Source: Mercurialis annua (taxonomy: Eukaryota; Streptophyta; Magnoliopsida; Malpighiales; Euphorbiaceae). From it: a stretch of 64,000 bases of DNA. The DNA lies in the NCBI RefSeq assembly GCF_937616625.2, contig NC_065575.1:8687501-8751500 (forward strand). The letters are read 5' to 3'. A model generated the notes under the pieces. That model was given only the letters and a program-made list of their open reading frames with translations, did no database searches and was not told the origin of the DNA. The position numbers and the translations under genes are program-made. Positions 46,763 through 58,065 of the stretch are shown one piece after another (position 1 is the stretch's first letter; every line of letters starts with the position of its first letter).

Positions 46763-47481
46763 GGCTTAATTTCTTAAAAAACCCCCAACTTGCACTTTTT
46801 CTTCGTTTATACCCTGACCTTGTAAAAACACCATTTGTACCCAATTTTGGGTTTTTATGTTTCATCTCTACCCAAAAGCATTAAATTGTACTTTTTTTAT
46901 TTGGAAAAGAGGTTAAAACATACTTTTTTCTATTTTAAAATATACAAATAAATCCTTAAACTTAAAAAATAATCAAATACATCCAAATAATTAATTAATT
47001 TTTTTAATTTGATAAAATAATAAAAAATTAAAAAAATTATTATTATTTTTAATTTTTTTTGTCGGAAATATTTTTAAAAAAGTTGAAAAAATTAACAAAA
47101 ATTCGAAATATTTTTTAAAAAAACTAAAAAAAAATATTATTATTTTTAATTTTTTTTTGTCGGAAATATTTTTAAAAAAGTTGAAAAAATTAAAAAAAAA
47201 TCAAAATATTTTTTAAAAAAACTAAAAAAAATTATTATTATTTTTAATTTTTTGAAAAAGATGGTATTTTTGTACTATTAATAACATTAATATCTAATTC
47301 GTATATAAGTTAAAAATGAAGGATTGTTTTAAACTTTTTTTCAAATGAAAAGAGTACAATTTAATGCTTTTGGGTAGAGATGAAACATAAAAACTCAAAA
47401 TTGGGTACAAATGGTGTTTTTACAAGGTCAGGGTATAAACGAAAAAAAATGCAAGGTGGGATTTTTTTAAGAAATTAAGCC
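46763..47481. mobile_element. Mutator-like MITE, 719 bp
   Basis: Inverted arms of about 170 bp begin GGCTTAATTTCTTAAAAAA and include TACCCTGACCTTGTAAAAAC, ACCATTTGTACCCAATTTTG and CTACCCAAAAGCATTAAATT. The 9-bp duplication TTAAATTTA is perfect (46754-46762, 47482-47490). There is no ORF. Confidence 0.92.
47037..47250. repeat. 98-bp tandem duplication inside the MITE
   Basis: GTCGGAAATATTTTTAAAAA occurs at 47061 and 47159 with matching surroundings (TTATTATTTTTAATTTTTTT before, AAACTAAAAAAAA after). Two units and part of a third are present. Confidence 0.8.
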
Positions 47482-47490
47482 TTAAATTTA

Positions 47491-48521
47491 CTAAATTCTT
47501 CTTCATAAAAGAAACACTTTGTTAAGCGACTTAGTTAAAAGAACTAATTATTATAATTAAAATTCAACTCAGCTAAAAATCCGAGAAGTGCCGCTTTCTC
47601 TGTAGAGTCGATAAGATATTCATTCTTGAAAAGAAACTAAACCGCCTTTATAAAAGACTTGTAAATCGACTGGTTTTAACCATTCTTTTTAAATTTCTGA
47701 TATAAGTCTTCTGTGAGATTCACGTTTATTCCATTTGAAAAGTGTGAAGATAATTTCGTATCGACTGTGGTAAGTTAGAATAAGGGATTTGAACCTTTCA
47801 TTATCAGCCTGTACTATTTCTCACTTTCATCTTAGCAAAACGGAAATCAATCATAAGCGATGACTCCCTACACTTATTCATAAAATCCATAAAACTATAA
47901 AAAAAATTAGATAATATTTAGAATATGCTATAATTATTTATAAAAAATATTTTATTTATGATTATTGTTATTTTTATTGTAAATTAGTGTATTCGTTAAT
48001 AGTAATAATAATAATAATGATGATGATCATTACTATTATTATAATTTCAAAAAGTATTACTACTAAAAAGTGTAGTAACGTTATTTTTAAAACTTATAAT
48101 AACAGTTATATATAATGTACAGTTACTAATTTAATAAATGTTTATGAACTATCTTTTCATTTTTTTATAGTCTTACGAATTTATATGAAGAAAATAACTC
48201 TCTGAATTAAAATAAATTCACGTTTAGCAATAAGATAACAACCAAATTATTTCAAAAATTAGGTGAGAATCAGTTGGTTTGATCTAAATTTAAGTTCTTT
48301 TAACAATTCTCCTGTATAGTGAGTGATTCATAAAAATAAACAATAAAGACAAAAATGTAAAATTTTCTTTTATGTTATGTTTGACTAGGCAAACCCCATC
48401 AAATCCTACTCACAAACCCACAAGACTTGAGATGATCTGCCACATGATTGATATTTTCAACCACTTTCAGTACAACTGCTAATCTCAATAATTCTCCCAA
48501 TAGAAATAAAGCCATCAACTC
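47491..48521. other. Intergenic, no gene recognised
   Basis: AT-rich, with an ATA/ATG trinucleotide-rich patch near 48000-48030. Its right end is the SINE target site later hit by the copia element. Confidence 0.4.
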
Positions 48522-48532
48522 TATATCTTATC

Positions 48533-48828
48533 TGTTATAAATTTAAAGATAATATAGATAATGCTTGTAGACTAAACTAATGAATATTTAGTAAACACTT
48601 AATAATGCAATAAAAGAGCAAATATTTGGGAGGATTTTACTACTTTTGTAAGTATATTTTCACTTGTAAATTTTATATGGAATGGAACCTATTTATAGGC
48701 AATTTCACCCACCATGTAATTAATGCATTTACATGCATGTTAAATATGGAGGGTTGAAATATTTTCACCTAATTAAATAGGTAACTTTGAATTTGTCATC
48801 CATAATATTTCACATACTATTCATAACA
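48533..48828 (-). repeat. Copia 3' LTR
   Basis: 296 bp, TGTTATAAATTT at the low-coordinate end and CATAACA at the other. Preceded in coding sense by the polypurine tract at about 48829-48838. Confidence 0.95.
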
Positions 48829-48986
48829 CTCCCCCTTGGATGACAAAATGTTTATTCTAAATTACGCTATGTCGTACTGCCTCATTAAAAATCTCACTAA
48901 AGAAAAACCCAATGGGATAAAAACTTTAGTTAGGAAAAAAGAGTGCAGTGCGTAATTTCTCCCCTCATTGCAACAGAGATAATCCT

Positions 48987-51900
48987 TCATGTATTTCGCA
49001 GATGGCGCATTCCAATATTATGAACATGTTTTCTAAATATTGTTGTAGGAAGTGCCTTCGTGAAGAGATCAGATGAATTATTATTTGATTGAACATACTG
49101 GATGTCAATTTCTTGATTCTTTATAAGTTCTTGAGTGTATGAAAAGAATCTTGGAGGTATATGTTTGGTTCTGTCACTCTTGACGTATCCTTCCTTGATT
49201 TGTGCTATACATGCAGCATTATCTTCATATAGAACAGTTGGACTCTTATGGACTGGAAGACCACAAGATTCTTGAATGTGTTGTGTTATTGATCTGAGCC
49301 ACACACATTCCCTACTTGCTTCATGTAATGCAATAAGTTCAGCATGATTTGAGGAAGTGGCTACAATTGTTTGTTTCTGTGACCGCCAAGAAATTGCAGT
49401 ACCTCCACTTGTAAATACATATCCAGTTTGAGACTTAACCTTATGAGGATCAGACAAATAACCTGCATCTGCATAACCAATCAATTCTAGATTTGAATCG
49501 TTAGAATAAAATAAACCAAGATCAGTGCTTCCACGAAGATAACGTAATATATGTTTGATTCCATTCCAATGTCTCTTCGTGGGAGGTGAACTGAATCTTG
49601 CTAATAAATTGACAGAAAAGGACATGTCAGGACGAGTGCAATTAGCGAGATACATAAGTGCTCCGATTGCACTGAGATATGGTACTTCAGGACCAAGAAT
49701 ATCCTCATTTTCTCCACAAGGACGAAATGGATCAGTTTCAACATTCAGTGATCGATTAACCATAGGAGTACTTAAAGGATTTGCTTTATCCATACCAAAA
49801 CGTTTTAAGATCTTTTCTATATAATTTGACTGATGCACTAATACGCCATTGTGCATATGTTCAATTTGTAAACCAAGACAATATTTGGTTTTTCCAAGAT
49901 CTTTCATTTCAAATTCTTCCTTTAAGTACACACTTGCTTCATTGATCTCACTGTCTGTTCCAATAATATTTAAATCGTCAACATAGACGGCTATAATCAC
50001 AAATCCCGATGTTGATTTCTTGATAAAAACACATGGGCAAATAAGGTTATTCACATAGCCTTTATTTATCAAATAATCGCTTAAACGATTATACCACATG
50101 CGCCCTGATTGTTTTAACCCATACAAAGATCTTTGCAATTTGATTGAATACATTTCTTTGGGTTTTCTATTTAATGCTTCAGGCATTTTAAATCCTTCAG
50201 GGACCTTAATATAAATATCGCTATCTAGCGAACCATACAAGTATGCTGTTACAACATCCATGAGACGCATTTCTAATTTCTTAGAAACTGCAAAACTGAT
50301 CAAATATCGAAATATAATTGCATCCATGACAGGAGAATATGTTTCATCATAATCAATTCCAGGTCTTTGAGAAAAGTCTTGAGCAACAAGTCTAACTTTA
50401 TATCTTGTGATTTCATTTTTCTCATTTCGTTTTCGTACAAAGACCCATTTGTAACCTACCGGGTTCGCATCTTTAGGTGTGAGGACAACAGGTCCAAACA
50501 CACTTCTCTTGTTAAGAGATTCTAATTCAACTTGCATAGCGTCTTTCCATTTATCCCAATCATGTCTATTTTGACATTCAATAACCGATCTCGGTTCGGG
50601 ATCCTCATTTCCATTTATGATATCACATGCAACAGCATAAGAGAAAATTTCGTCAATATTTTCCATTGTGTCTCGATTCCACACAATCTTTGTATTATTG
50701 TAATTAATTGAGATTTCTTCTTTATTCTCATTTGTGTCCTCTTCTGGGGTACTGTCTTGATTAATTACATTCATATCCTCTTCTGGGGCATTGCCTTGGT
50801 TAACCTCATTTATTTCCTCTTCTGGAGTATTTTCTTTATCTTGTGTTTCTTCAGGAACACCTTTCTCTTTGCTAGCATGATCGAGATTTTCTGCTCCTTT
50901 TCTTTTCCGAGGATTTTTATTTTTTGAACCGATCGGTCTTCCACGCTTCTGGCGTGTCTTTGATTCATGAGCGACTTTATTTTCAGAATTCTCTTTTGGA
51001 ATCTCAACTCTAGCAGGGGCATTAACTGCTGGTATATATGATTTAGTCACTATTTTTGTATTTGTAAATGCATCAGGTAATTGATTTGCAACAGCTTGCA
51101 AATGCACAATCTTTTGAACTTCTGTTTCACATTGTTTTGTGCAAGGATCAAGATGCAATAATGAAGGTTCACACCATGAAATATTTTTATCAGATTGTTT
51201 ATTTTCTCCCCCTAATGGTGGGAACTCTTCTTCATTAAAATGACAATCGGCGAAACGTGCTGTAAAAACATCACCTGTTAAAGGTTCAAGATACCTAATT
51301 ATGGATGCGGACACATAACCAACGTATATTCCCAATCTTCTTTGAGGACCCATTTTTGTGCGTTGTGGTGGTGCAATTGGCACGTATACAGCACAACCAA
51401 AAACCCTAAGATGGGCAATATCTGGTTCTTGACCAAATGCTAATTGTAATGGGGAGTATTTATGATATGCACTAGGTCTAACACGAATTAATGATGCAAC
51501 ATGTAATATAGCATGTCCCCATATAGAGATAGGTAGCTTAGTTCTCATCATTAATGGTCTAGCAATGAGCTGAAGGCGTTTAATTAGAGATTCAGCTAAA
51601 CCATTCTGTGTATGTATGTGTGCAACAGGATGCTCAACTGTGATTCCAACAGACATGCAATAATCATTGAATGTTTGAGATGTGAATTCACCAGCATTAT
51701 CAAGTCTTACCCTTTTAATTGTGTAATCAGGGAATTGAACACGCAATTTAATAATTTGAGCAAGAAATCTTGCAAATGCAACATTGCGAGTTGATAATAA
51801 ACAAACATGTGACCATCTGCTGGATGCGTCAATCAATACCATAAAGTATCTGAATGGTCCACATGGTGGATGAATTGGCCCACATATATCACCTTGAATT

Positions 51901-52571
51901 CTTTCAAGAAATAAAGGTGATTCATTTTTAATTTTAGCCGGAGAAGGTCTCACAATTAATTTTCCAATAGAACAAGCTGTACATGACATATGACTTACTT
52001 GGGGAATTTTCTCACCTTTTAGTGGATGTCCTCGTGCACTGTCAATTATTCTCCGCATCATTATTGATTCTGGATGACCCAATCTTTCATGCCATAATTT
52101 TAGTATTGAAGCATCACAATATTTTTTCTTTTCAGCCATATGTGATTCGACCACATTTATATATGTATAATATAAACCAGAAGAAAATGTGGGTAATTTT
52201 TCAATTACATGTTTCTTACCTGAAACATTTGTTGTAATATGAAGATATTCCATATTATCATCATTTTCTGTCTCAATATGGAATTTATTCAGACGAATAT
52301 CTTTAAAACTTAACAAGTTTCTTTGAGACTTGGGGGAAAATAATGCTTCATTAATGGTAAGTATAGTTCCCCCTTGTAATAGAACAGTAGCTCTTCCGGA
52401 GCCTTCAATTAATTTTATCTTACCAGATATTGTACTGACATTTGTCTGACATCTTTCAAGATTTGAAAAATATTTTTGGTGTTTGAATATAGTGTGGGTT
52501 GTCGCACTATCCACAAGACATATGTCTTCATTACTGAACTTGGACGAAACAACATGCTGAGAATTATCCAT
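48987..52571 (-). CDS. Copia pol polyprotein: protease, integrase, reverse transcriptase, RNase H
   Basis: This 1,194-residue uninterrupted polyprotein of a plant retrotransposon replicates the element through an RNA intermediate. Domains in order: aspartic protease with DSATTHTIF (about residues 21-29); GAG-pre-integrase with LWHERLGHP (about 158-166); integrase core with the acidic triad in GDICGP, RLDNAGEF and NGLAES (about 225-330); reverse transcriptase with KVRLVAQDFSQRPGIDYDET and the YVDD catalytic motif (about 700-950); and RNase H with LIGYADAGYLSDPHKVKSQT, HAELIAL and LYEDNAACI (about 1020-1150). All key residues I can check are present. It starts at its own ATG, 101 bases beyond the gag stop and in a different frame, so it is not a simple gag-pol fusion. 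Confidence 0.95.
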   Translation of the reverse strand: MDNSQHVVSSKFSNEDICLVDSATTHTIFKHQKYFSNLERCQTNVSTISGKIKLIEGSGRATVLLQGGTILTINEALFSPKSQRNLLSFKDIRLNKFHIETENDDNMEYLHITTNVSGKKHVIEKLPTFSSGLYYTYINVVESHMAEKKKYCDASILKLWHERLGHPESIMMRRIIDSARGHPLKGEKIPQVSHMSCTACSIGKLIVRPSPAKIKNESPLFLERIQGDICGPIHPPCGPFRYFMVLIDASSRWSHVCLLSTRNVAFARFLAQIIKLRVQFPDYTIKRVRLDNAGEFTSQTFNDYCMSVGITVEHPVAHIHTQNGLAESLIKRLQLIARPLMMRTKLPISIWGHAILHVASLIRVRPSAYHKYSPLQLAFGQEPDIAHLRVFGCAVYVPIAPPQRTKMGPQRRLGIYVGYVSASIIRYLEPLTGDVFTARFADCHFNEEEFPPLGGENKQSDKNISWCEPSLLHLDPCTKQCETEVQKIVHLQAVANQLPDAFTNTKIVTKSYIPAVNAPARVEIPKENSENKVAHESKTRQKRGRPIGSKNKNPRKRKGAENLDHASKEKGVPEETQDKENTPEEEINEVNQGNAPEEDMNVINQDSTPEEDTNENKEEISINYNNTKIVWNRDTMENIDEIFSYAVACDIINGNEDPEPRSVIECQNRHDWDKWKDAMQVELESLNKRSVFGPVVLTPKDANPVGYKWVFVRKRNEKNEITRYKVRLVAQDFSQRPGIDYDETYSPVMDAIIFRYLISFAVSKKLEMRLMDVVTAYLYGSLDSDIYIKVPEGFKMPEALNRKPKEMYSIKLQRSLYGLKQSGRMWYNRLSDYLINKGYVNNLICPCVFIKKSTSGFVIIAVYVDDLNIIGTDSEINEASVYLKEEFEMKDLGKTKYCLGLQIEHMHNGVLVHQSNYIEKILKRFGMDKANPLSTPMVNRSLNVETDPFRPCGENEDILGPEVPYLSAIGALMYLANCTRPDMSFSVNLLARFSSPPTKRHWNGIKHILRYLRGSTDLGLFYSNDSNLELIGYADAGYLSDPHKVKSQTGYVFTSGGTAISWRSQKQTIVATSSNHAELIALHEASRECVWLRSITQHIQESCGLPVHKSPTVLYEDNAACIAQIKEGYVKSDRTKHIPPRFFSYTQELIKNQEIDIQYVQSNNNSSDLFTKALPTTIFRKHVHNIGMRHLRNT

Positions 52572-52671
52572 ATGCTTCTTAATTCAAACAAAGAAAAATT
52601 TATCATAAGAAATTATAGAATAACACAACAATACATAAGTAAATAATTAAAACATTACAATACATGCTGGA

Positions 52672-53054
52672 TTAGTTTTCATTATTATTGTTCTCAAGAA
52701 AATCGGAAACATCTAAATATGTCATGTCTATAGAGTCATTATGCATTAGACTGTGGTCAAAATCATCATTAGAAACAAAATTTGTTTCTATATTCTTTCC
52801 ATTTTCCTTGAGGGAAGCTTGGTAAAGCTCAACAAGATGTTTGGGCGTACGACAGGTACGCGACCAATGCCCAGTCATGCCACATCGATAACATTTACTA
52901 TCGACATTTTTCACTTGATGTTTGTATTGTCCACTGTTCCTGTTTTCTTGTTTCTCCTCCTTCTTATCCCACTTCTGGTGGTGATTAATCTTATGCTTAA
53001 AGGAGTTATTATAACCGACATGGTTGTAATTATTTCCACCTCGACCGTAACCAT

Positions 53055-53086
<32 letters not shown>

Positions 53087-53706
53087 GGAGATCTATATGC
53101 GCTCGCATTTACTTCAGGAAATGGAGCAGAACCAGTGGGTCGTGCCGCATGATTTTTCATTAACAGCTCGTTATTCTGCTCAGCCACTAGAAGGCAAGAA
53201 ATCAGCTCTGAATATTTCTTAAACCCTTTCTCACGATACTGCTGCTGGAGTACCACATTAGATGCATGAAAAGTGGAGAATGTTTTTTCTAATAAATCTT
53301 CATCAGTAATTGTTTCTCCACACAATTTTAGCTTTGAGCTAATTCGGAATATTGCAGAATTGTATTCACTAACACTTTTAAAATCCTGCAATCTTAAATG
53401 CATCCAGTCATAACGAGCTTTTGGAAGAATTACAGTCTTCTGATGGTCGAAGCGTTCTTTTAAACTATTCCAGAGAACAAGTGGATTATCTTCATTGAGA
53501 TATTCATTTTTTAATCCTTCATCAAGATGATGGCGAAGGAAGATCATTGCTTTTGCACGATCTTGAGTAGAGGCATTATTTTCCTCTTTAATAGTGTCAT
53601 CATGACCAGAGGCTTGCAGATGTATTTTTGCATCTAATATCCATGACAGATAATTTTTTCCAGATACATCAAGTGCCGTAAATTCAAGCTTTGTAAGGTT
53701 TGACAT
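52672..53706 (-). CDS. Copia gag (capsid/nucleocapsid)
   Basis: A 344-residue protein that forms the virus-like particle and packages element RNA. The N-terminal two thirds match the copia-type gag domain (SGKNYLSWILDAKIHLQASG, LWNSLKERFDHQKTVILPKA, RLQDFKSVSEYNSAIFRIS). An RGRGRGRG-rich basic stretch at about 208-225 precedes a CCHC zinc knuckle CYRCGMTGHWSRTC. It ends in an acidic, Asn-rich tail. The frame is intact. The short gap before pol contains no further gag sequence and has a T-rich stretch ending AATTAAG that resembles a splice acceptor. Confidence 0.93.
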
Positions 53707-54510
53707 GATTAAACTATCACATGAAAAATAAATATAATTAGAACTAATATTTATTTATGCGATAAAAACATAGAAATAATAATCATTTATTTTTAAGAGT
53801 AAACAAATAAGTACAACCATCATATTTTTGGCTTATAAATAGCATAATCAACAATTATTGCAGCAACTAGTAAAGGTAGAACAATAAATACAAAAATATA
53901 AATAAAATTCTTTTCACGGAAGATTGAATATACCAATGAGTATTAAATTAAGTAACATAATAATAATAATCCAAAATAGCTTCATTTTTGAATTTTTGAA
54001 GATTAAGAGATGAAAAATTGTGTAGTGAAAATAAATAGTAAAGTGAGGATATATAGAGAAAAATGTAGCCGTTTTATTACCGTTATATAGCCGTTTGTTA
54101 CCGTTATGTAGCCGTTAGGTTATTTTATATTTTTTTTTGAATAAAATTATTTAGATGAAGACAACAATGAATTAAATTAATTATGATATAAAAATGTTTA
54201 TATTTATACTAATAGTGTCAACTAAATAAAATCGTTTATAGTAAGGGGATTACCACTCAAGCATCAACGATTAAAATTAAATTATCAAAGGATTATTTAT
54301 AGGAGGCTTAGCCTTCCATATAAAAATTAATAACATAGATATAAACATAATAAATTAAATATTAAGTAAATAAAATTTTTAGGAGGTATAACCTTCTATT
54401 AATTAAATAATTAGACAAGTATTAAAGTTAGAGATTTACCTTTGAAATATTTTACTGAATTTTCTTGAATTAGGGATTAGTAAACTAATAGAACGATCGT
54501 GCTGATAACG

Positions 54511-54806
54511 TGTTATAAATTTAAAGATAATATAGATAATGCTTGTAGACTAAACTAATGAATATTTAGTAAACACTTAATAATGCAATAAAAGAGCAAA
54601 TATTTGGGAGGATTTTACTACTTTTGTAAGTATATTTTCACTTGTAAATTTTACATGGAATGGAACCTATTTATAGGCAATTTCACCCACCATGTAATTA
54701 ATGCATTTACATGCATGTCAAATATGGAGGGTTGAAATATTTTCACCTAATTAGATAGGTAACTTTGAATTTGTCATCCATAATATTTCACACACTATTC
54801 ATAACA
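54511..54806 (-). repeat. Copia 5' LTR
   Basis: Same 296-bp sequence as the other LTR except for four transitions (for example TTTTACATGG versus TTTTATATGG). The element promoter should lie here, read leftwards. Confidence 0.95.
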
Positions 54807-54819
54807 TTATCTTCAATTT

Positions 54820-55012
54820 TTTTCTTTTATTTTTCTTATTAATCATCCGGTTTCTAGGACTTCACCCTGACTAATCTAAATCCAACCCCTGTTGCGCATT
54901 TAACATGGTGGGTAAATCTGCATGTAAGAATTTTCTGTATTCATAAAGTTCGAACCCAAAAACTTATTTAAGTTATATCAAACCGCTTACCACTTGGACC
55001 AACCCCTATTAA
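54820..55012 (-). mobile_element. tRNA-derived SINE
   Basis: On the minus strand it begins near GGGGTTGGTCCAAGTGGTAA (A-box-like), has GGGTTCGAACTTT (B box), a 3' body with GATTAGTCAGGGTGAAGTCC, and an A-rich tail ending near 54820. A 19-bp duplication TATATCTTATCTTCAATTT flanks it; the left copy is split by the copia element. SINEs are transcribed by RNA polymerase III and moved by LINE machinery. Confidence 0.85.
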
Positions 55013-55129
55013 TATATCTTATCTTCAATTTGAGAATGTTTAGAAATTTTATTCTAAGGACTAAATTTTGCTTGATCAAGTGATCTGTCAAGCCGCTTAC
55101 CACATATTGTCTTTTTCCATCTCGTCATT

Positions 55130-55745
55130 GCGCGTTTTCCGGTGGATTTTTCATCGTAGTTTTCTTGTTGTCGCGTTTTTTCCAGTGAATTTTTCATCGT
55201 CGCAGTTCTTCCATTGATTTTCTCTTTACCGCGTTTCTTCCAATGGATTTCTTGATATTAGTTTTAGTTTTTTTTTTGTAATTTTTTAGGATTTTGTGAT
55301 AATGTAGATTTATTATAAAGAGATTATTGTATATTTATTATTTTTATAAAATTATTCTATTATTCATATAATTATGTTGTCTTTCTCCTGTTTATAAATT
55401 TATTAATTTTGATGATACTGATTTTTGTGAAATGAATTTATTTATGATGTATTTGCAGTGTTTTTATGGTGTATTTATGTTATGTATTTCTGGTGTATCT
55501 ATAGTATATTTCTGGTGTATCTATATTTTTTGGTGTATTTGCAGTGTTTATGGTGTATTTGCAGAGTTTTTATGGTATACACGATAAAGACACTACAAAA
55601 AAATTTATAGATACACTATATATACACCATAGATATATTATAAAAATAATATAGTTACACTAAAAAATACACTAAAAAAATTTCCAAAAAAAAAAATCTA
55701 TAAAAAACAGCATACCTCAGTAAAAAAAGCGTATTTTAGAAATTA
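55130..55745. repeat. Tandem and inverted low-complexity repeats
   Basis: At 55135-55255 three degenerate units of about 45 bp carry CGCGTTTTTTCCAGTGAATT / TTTTTCATCGT. At 55440-55600 TGGTGTATTTGCAGTGTTTA / TGGTGTATCTATA units repeat and are partly mirrored (ATACACCATAGATA) at 55600-55640. In style it resembles the interior of the foldback element at 2-5 kb. Confidence 0.5.
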
Positions 55746-55979
55746 AAAAAATATATTTTTGGTAAAAGAAAAACTACAGTTTATAAATATATTTATAAAT
55801 AATATAAAATTAAAAATAAAATTAAAAATAATGTACTGTTTTTTTTTTTGGAAAAGGAGGCCATTCTAACAATGATAATACTAAAATATTTTAATCATTA
55901 TTTTTTTATAATAAAAAAATAAAATTAACATAGAATTATTATATAAATAATTTTACGAGACATATCAACATGCTATAAT

Positions 55980-56082
55980 TTGTTTTTGATAATTGGCACG
56001 GGGGGAGTGAGACTCGAACACAAGACCTCTTACCAAGGTGTCTGTGACTATTACTATTATGCTACAAGAGCACTGACACATA
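55980..56082 (-). mobile_element. Short tRNA-derived SINE fragment
   Basis: The minus strand reads GCTCTTGTAGCATAATAGTA (degenerate A box) then GGTCTTGTGTTCGAGTCTCA (B box) and ends CCCCCCGTGCCAATTATC. CTATAAT occurs on both sides (55973-55979, 56083-56089). The head-like part resembles a tRNA, but the acceptor stem does not close, so it is not a tRNA gene. Confidence 0.6.
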
Positions 56083-56089
56083 CTATAAT

Positions 56090-57702
56090 ATTATATAATC
56101 AAGAAACAAAATAATTTAAACAACATTTTATTTTTATAAATTTTGGTGCCGAGAAAAATTAGCTAAATATGGATAAAATTGTTGTAATTATTATCAAAAA
56201 ATGAGATATTTAATAAATAATCCCAGTTAGATGAGGTTGAAGAAATAAAATATAAAAAACGTAAGCGCGTTAAGAGAGATTCTATCTCAAATTTATTATT
56301 ATTTGAAATTCATTTGTGCATGTGAATATCTATTTTAGAATGTGTATAAGCCGCGATTCATAGAAATTTGAGTAATTAAGAATCAAATTTTAGATAGTTT
56401 TGCTTATCCGTCAACACGTATAATTTTAAAAAATCCACTTGGCCGATTAATTCATGGTTCATATGATTTTTAAGACTGTAAATATAAAAAAAATAATGAA
56501 TTGAATTTTTCAATAATAAATATTCTAACATAATTTTAAATAGCTAATTTTATTTTCGAGAAGGGGAGATAATCCAATAATAGTTTAATGTCTAGTACTT
56601 ATAACATTTGAATTATAGCTCGTGGTTATTTTAAATAACTAATTATTTGAAGGAGTTTAAAAAAAATAATTATTTGAAGAATTTAAACGGGCAGAAGAGA
56701 ATTACAAAACATTAAAACACTTTATCTATTAGATTAATATCTGATACACAATGGTCCTTTTTTAAAAAATAAAAATAAATAAATTATAGAAGATGATTAA
56801 GATAAAAGATTGAAAAGAATAAAGGCAAGTAAAGTGGAAGAGGAAAATGAAAAATGACTCGATAGTGATCAAATTTTGGAACATTAGGGCTTGCCGATAG
56901 ACAAGGGAATCTCCAAGCAAAGTGGAGACATACGTGCGTAAAATGTTTGTACAATTGCAAGTGCACCTTAGACGTGGATAATCAAACCCGAGTTGAATAT
57001 AAATATCATTAAATTAAAATTTGGCTCGAGATTAAAATATAAAATTAGTTTAAATTCCATTAAATTTTATTTGGATGAAATAACATTTTTACAGACAAAA
57101 AAAAAATTAGACAAAAATGATTTTATAATCTATAATCATGATTAAATTAATAAAAATATTTTTAAAAATTAATACCGACAATTAGTCTGTTAATTTCATA
57201 AATTTTAATTATTATATCTAAGCATTAAAATATGAAGGATATATGGATTGTGAAAATATCAACCATAATTATTCTAATTTTTTTTCTTAATTATAGAAAT
57301 TAGAAGATTAATGAAGAAATGTAAAGTTCATGATACTAAAGAACTACTTGTAGTATTTCTTTTTAAACTTTTTCATTTTAAAATCCTTTATTTCTTTGAA
57401 TTGTTAATTTCTTAAGATAAATTATATAAATATTCTTACAATTTACTTTCTCACAAAATAAATATTTTTAGTTTATGTTTTTTATTTTTATTTTCATTAC
57501 AAAATTTTATTATTTATTCTACTTATCATAAATAGTTTTGATATTAAATAGTAGTTTTTTTGTTAATGATTCATGAACATGCTTACTGTTTGATTGTTTA
57601 TATTTAGTATATTTAATTTCATTTTTGTGTCTGTTTTATATAAGTGTATTTTTGAATTATATAAATGGATGAATAGTTGATAAATTGATGTATTTTATAT
57701 AT
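56090..57702. other. Intergenic, no gene recognised
   Basis: AT-rich throughout; a 60-codon minus-strand frame at 56784-56966 is not convincing. Confidence 0.4.
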
Positions 57703-58065
57703 GGCTAAATCATCAAAAAAATATCTCACCTTTTCGATTTTTTTTCGTTTATGGCCTAAATTTTTAAAATCTTTAGTTTTAGCCTATTTTTTTCTTCAAT
57801 TTCAATTATAGTCAATTGCTCAAATCAAAAAGATTTAAATATGTCGTTCATATTGCTTCATATTATTCTAATTTATCATTTTACCATTAAAAATTTCAAA
57901 CATGAAGCAATATGAAGCGTAAATTGAATTTTTTCCCTCTCAAATTTGAGCAATTGGCTATAATTGAAACCAAAAAATGAAAATGTGCTAAAATTGAAAA
58001 TTTAGAAAGTTTGGGCGATAAACGAAAAAAATTTAAAAAATTGGATATTTTTGGACTATTCGGCC
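57703..58065. mobile_element. Inverted-repeat MITE
   Basis: Left arm text TTTTTTTTCGTTTATGGCCT, TTTTAGCC, CAATTATAGTCAATTGCTCA recurs inverted on the right (AGCAATTGGCTATAATTG, CGATAAACGAAAAAAA). The ends are GGCTAAATCATC and GACTATTCGGCC. No clear duplication was found. Confidence 0.6.

Larger units (their letters stand above)
48533..54806 (-). mobile_element. Ty1/copia LTR retrotransposon, apparently complete
   Basis: A 6,274-bp element coded on the minus strand. Both LTRs are 296 bp with TG..CA ends, and a 5-bp duplication TTATC flanks it (48528-48532, 54807-54811). Order is 5' LTR (54806-54511), gag, pol (protease, integrase, reverse transcriptase, RNase H), 3' LTR; integrase before reverse transcriptase defines copia. 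A polypurine tract AAGGGGGAG abuts the 3' LTR. The primer-site region after the 5' LTR reads CGTTATCAGCACGATCG, which differs from the usual initiator-Met site. LTRs differ at four positions, all transitions (about 98.6 percent identical), so insertion is recent. Both main frames are open. Confidence 0.96.

Noticed and set aside
56000..56075. tRNA gene on the minus strand
   Set aside because: B box is good but the A box is degenerate and the ends do not pair.
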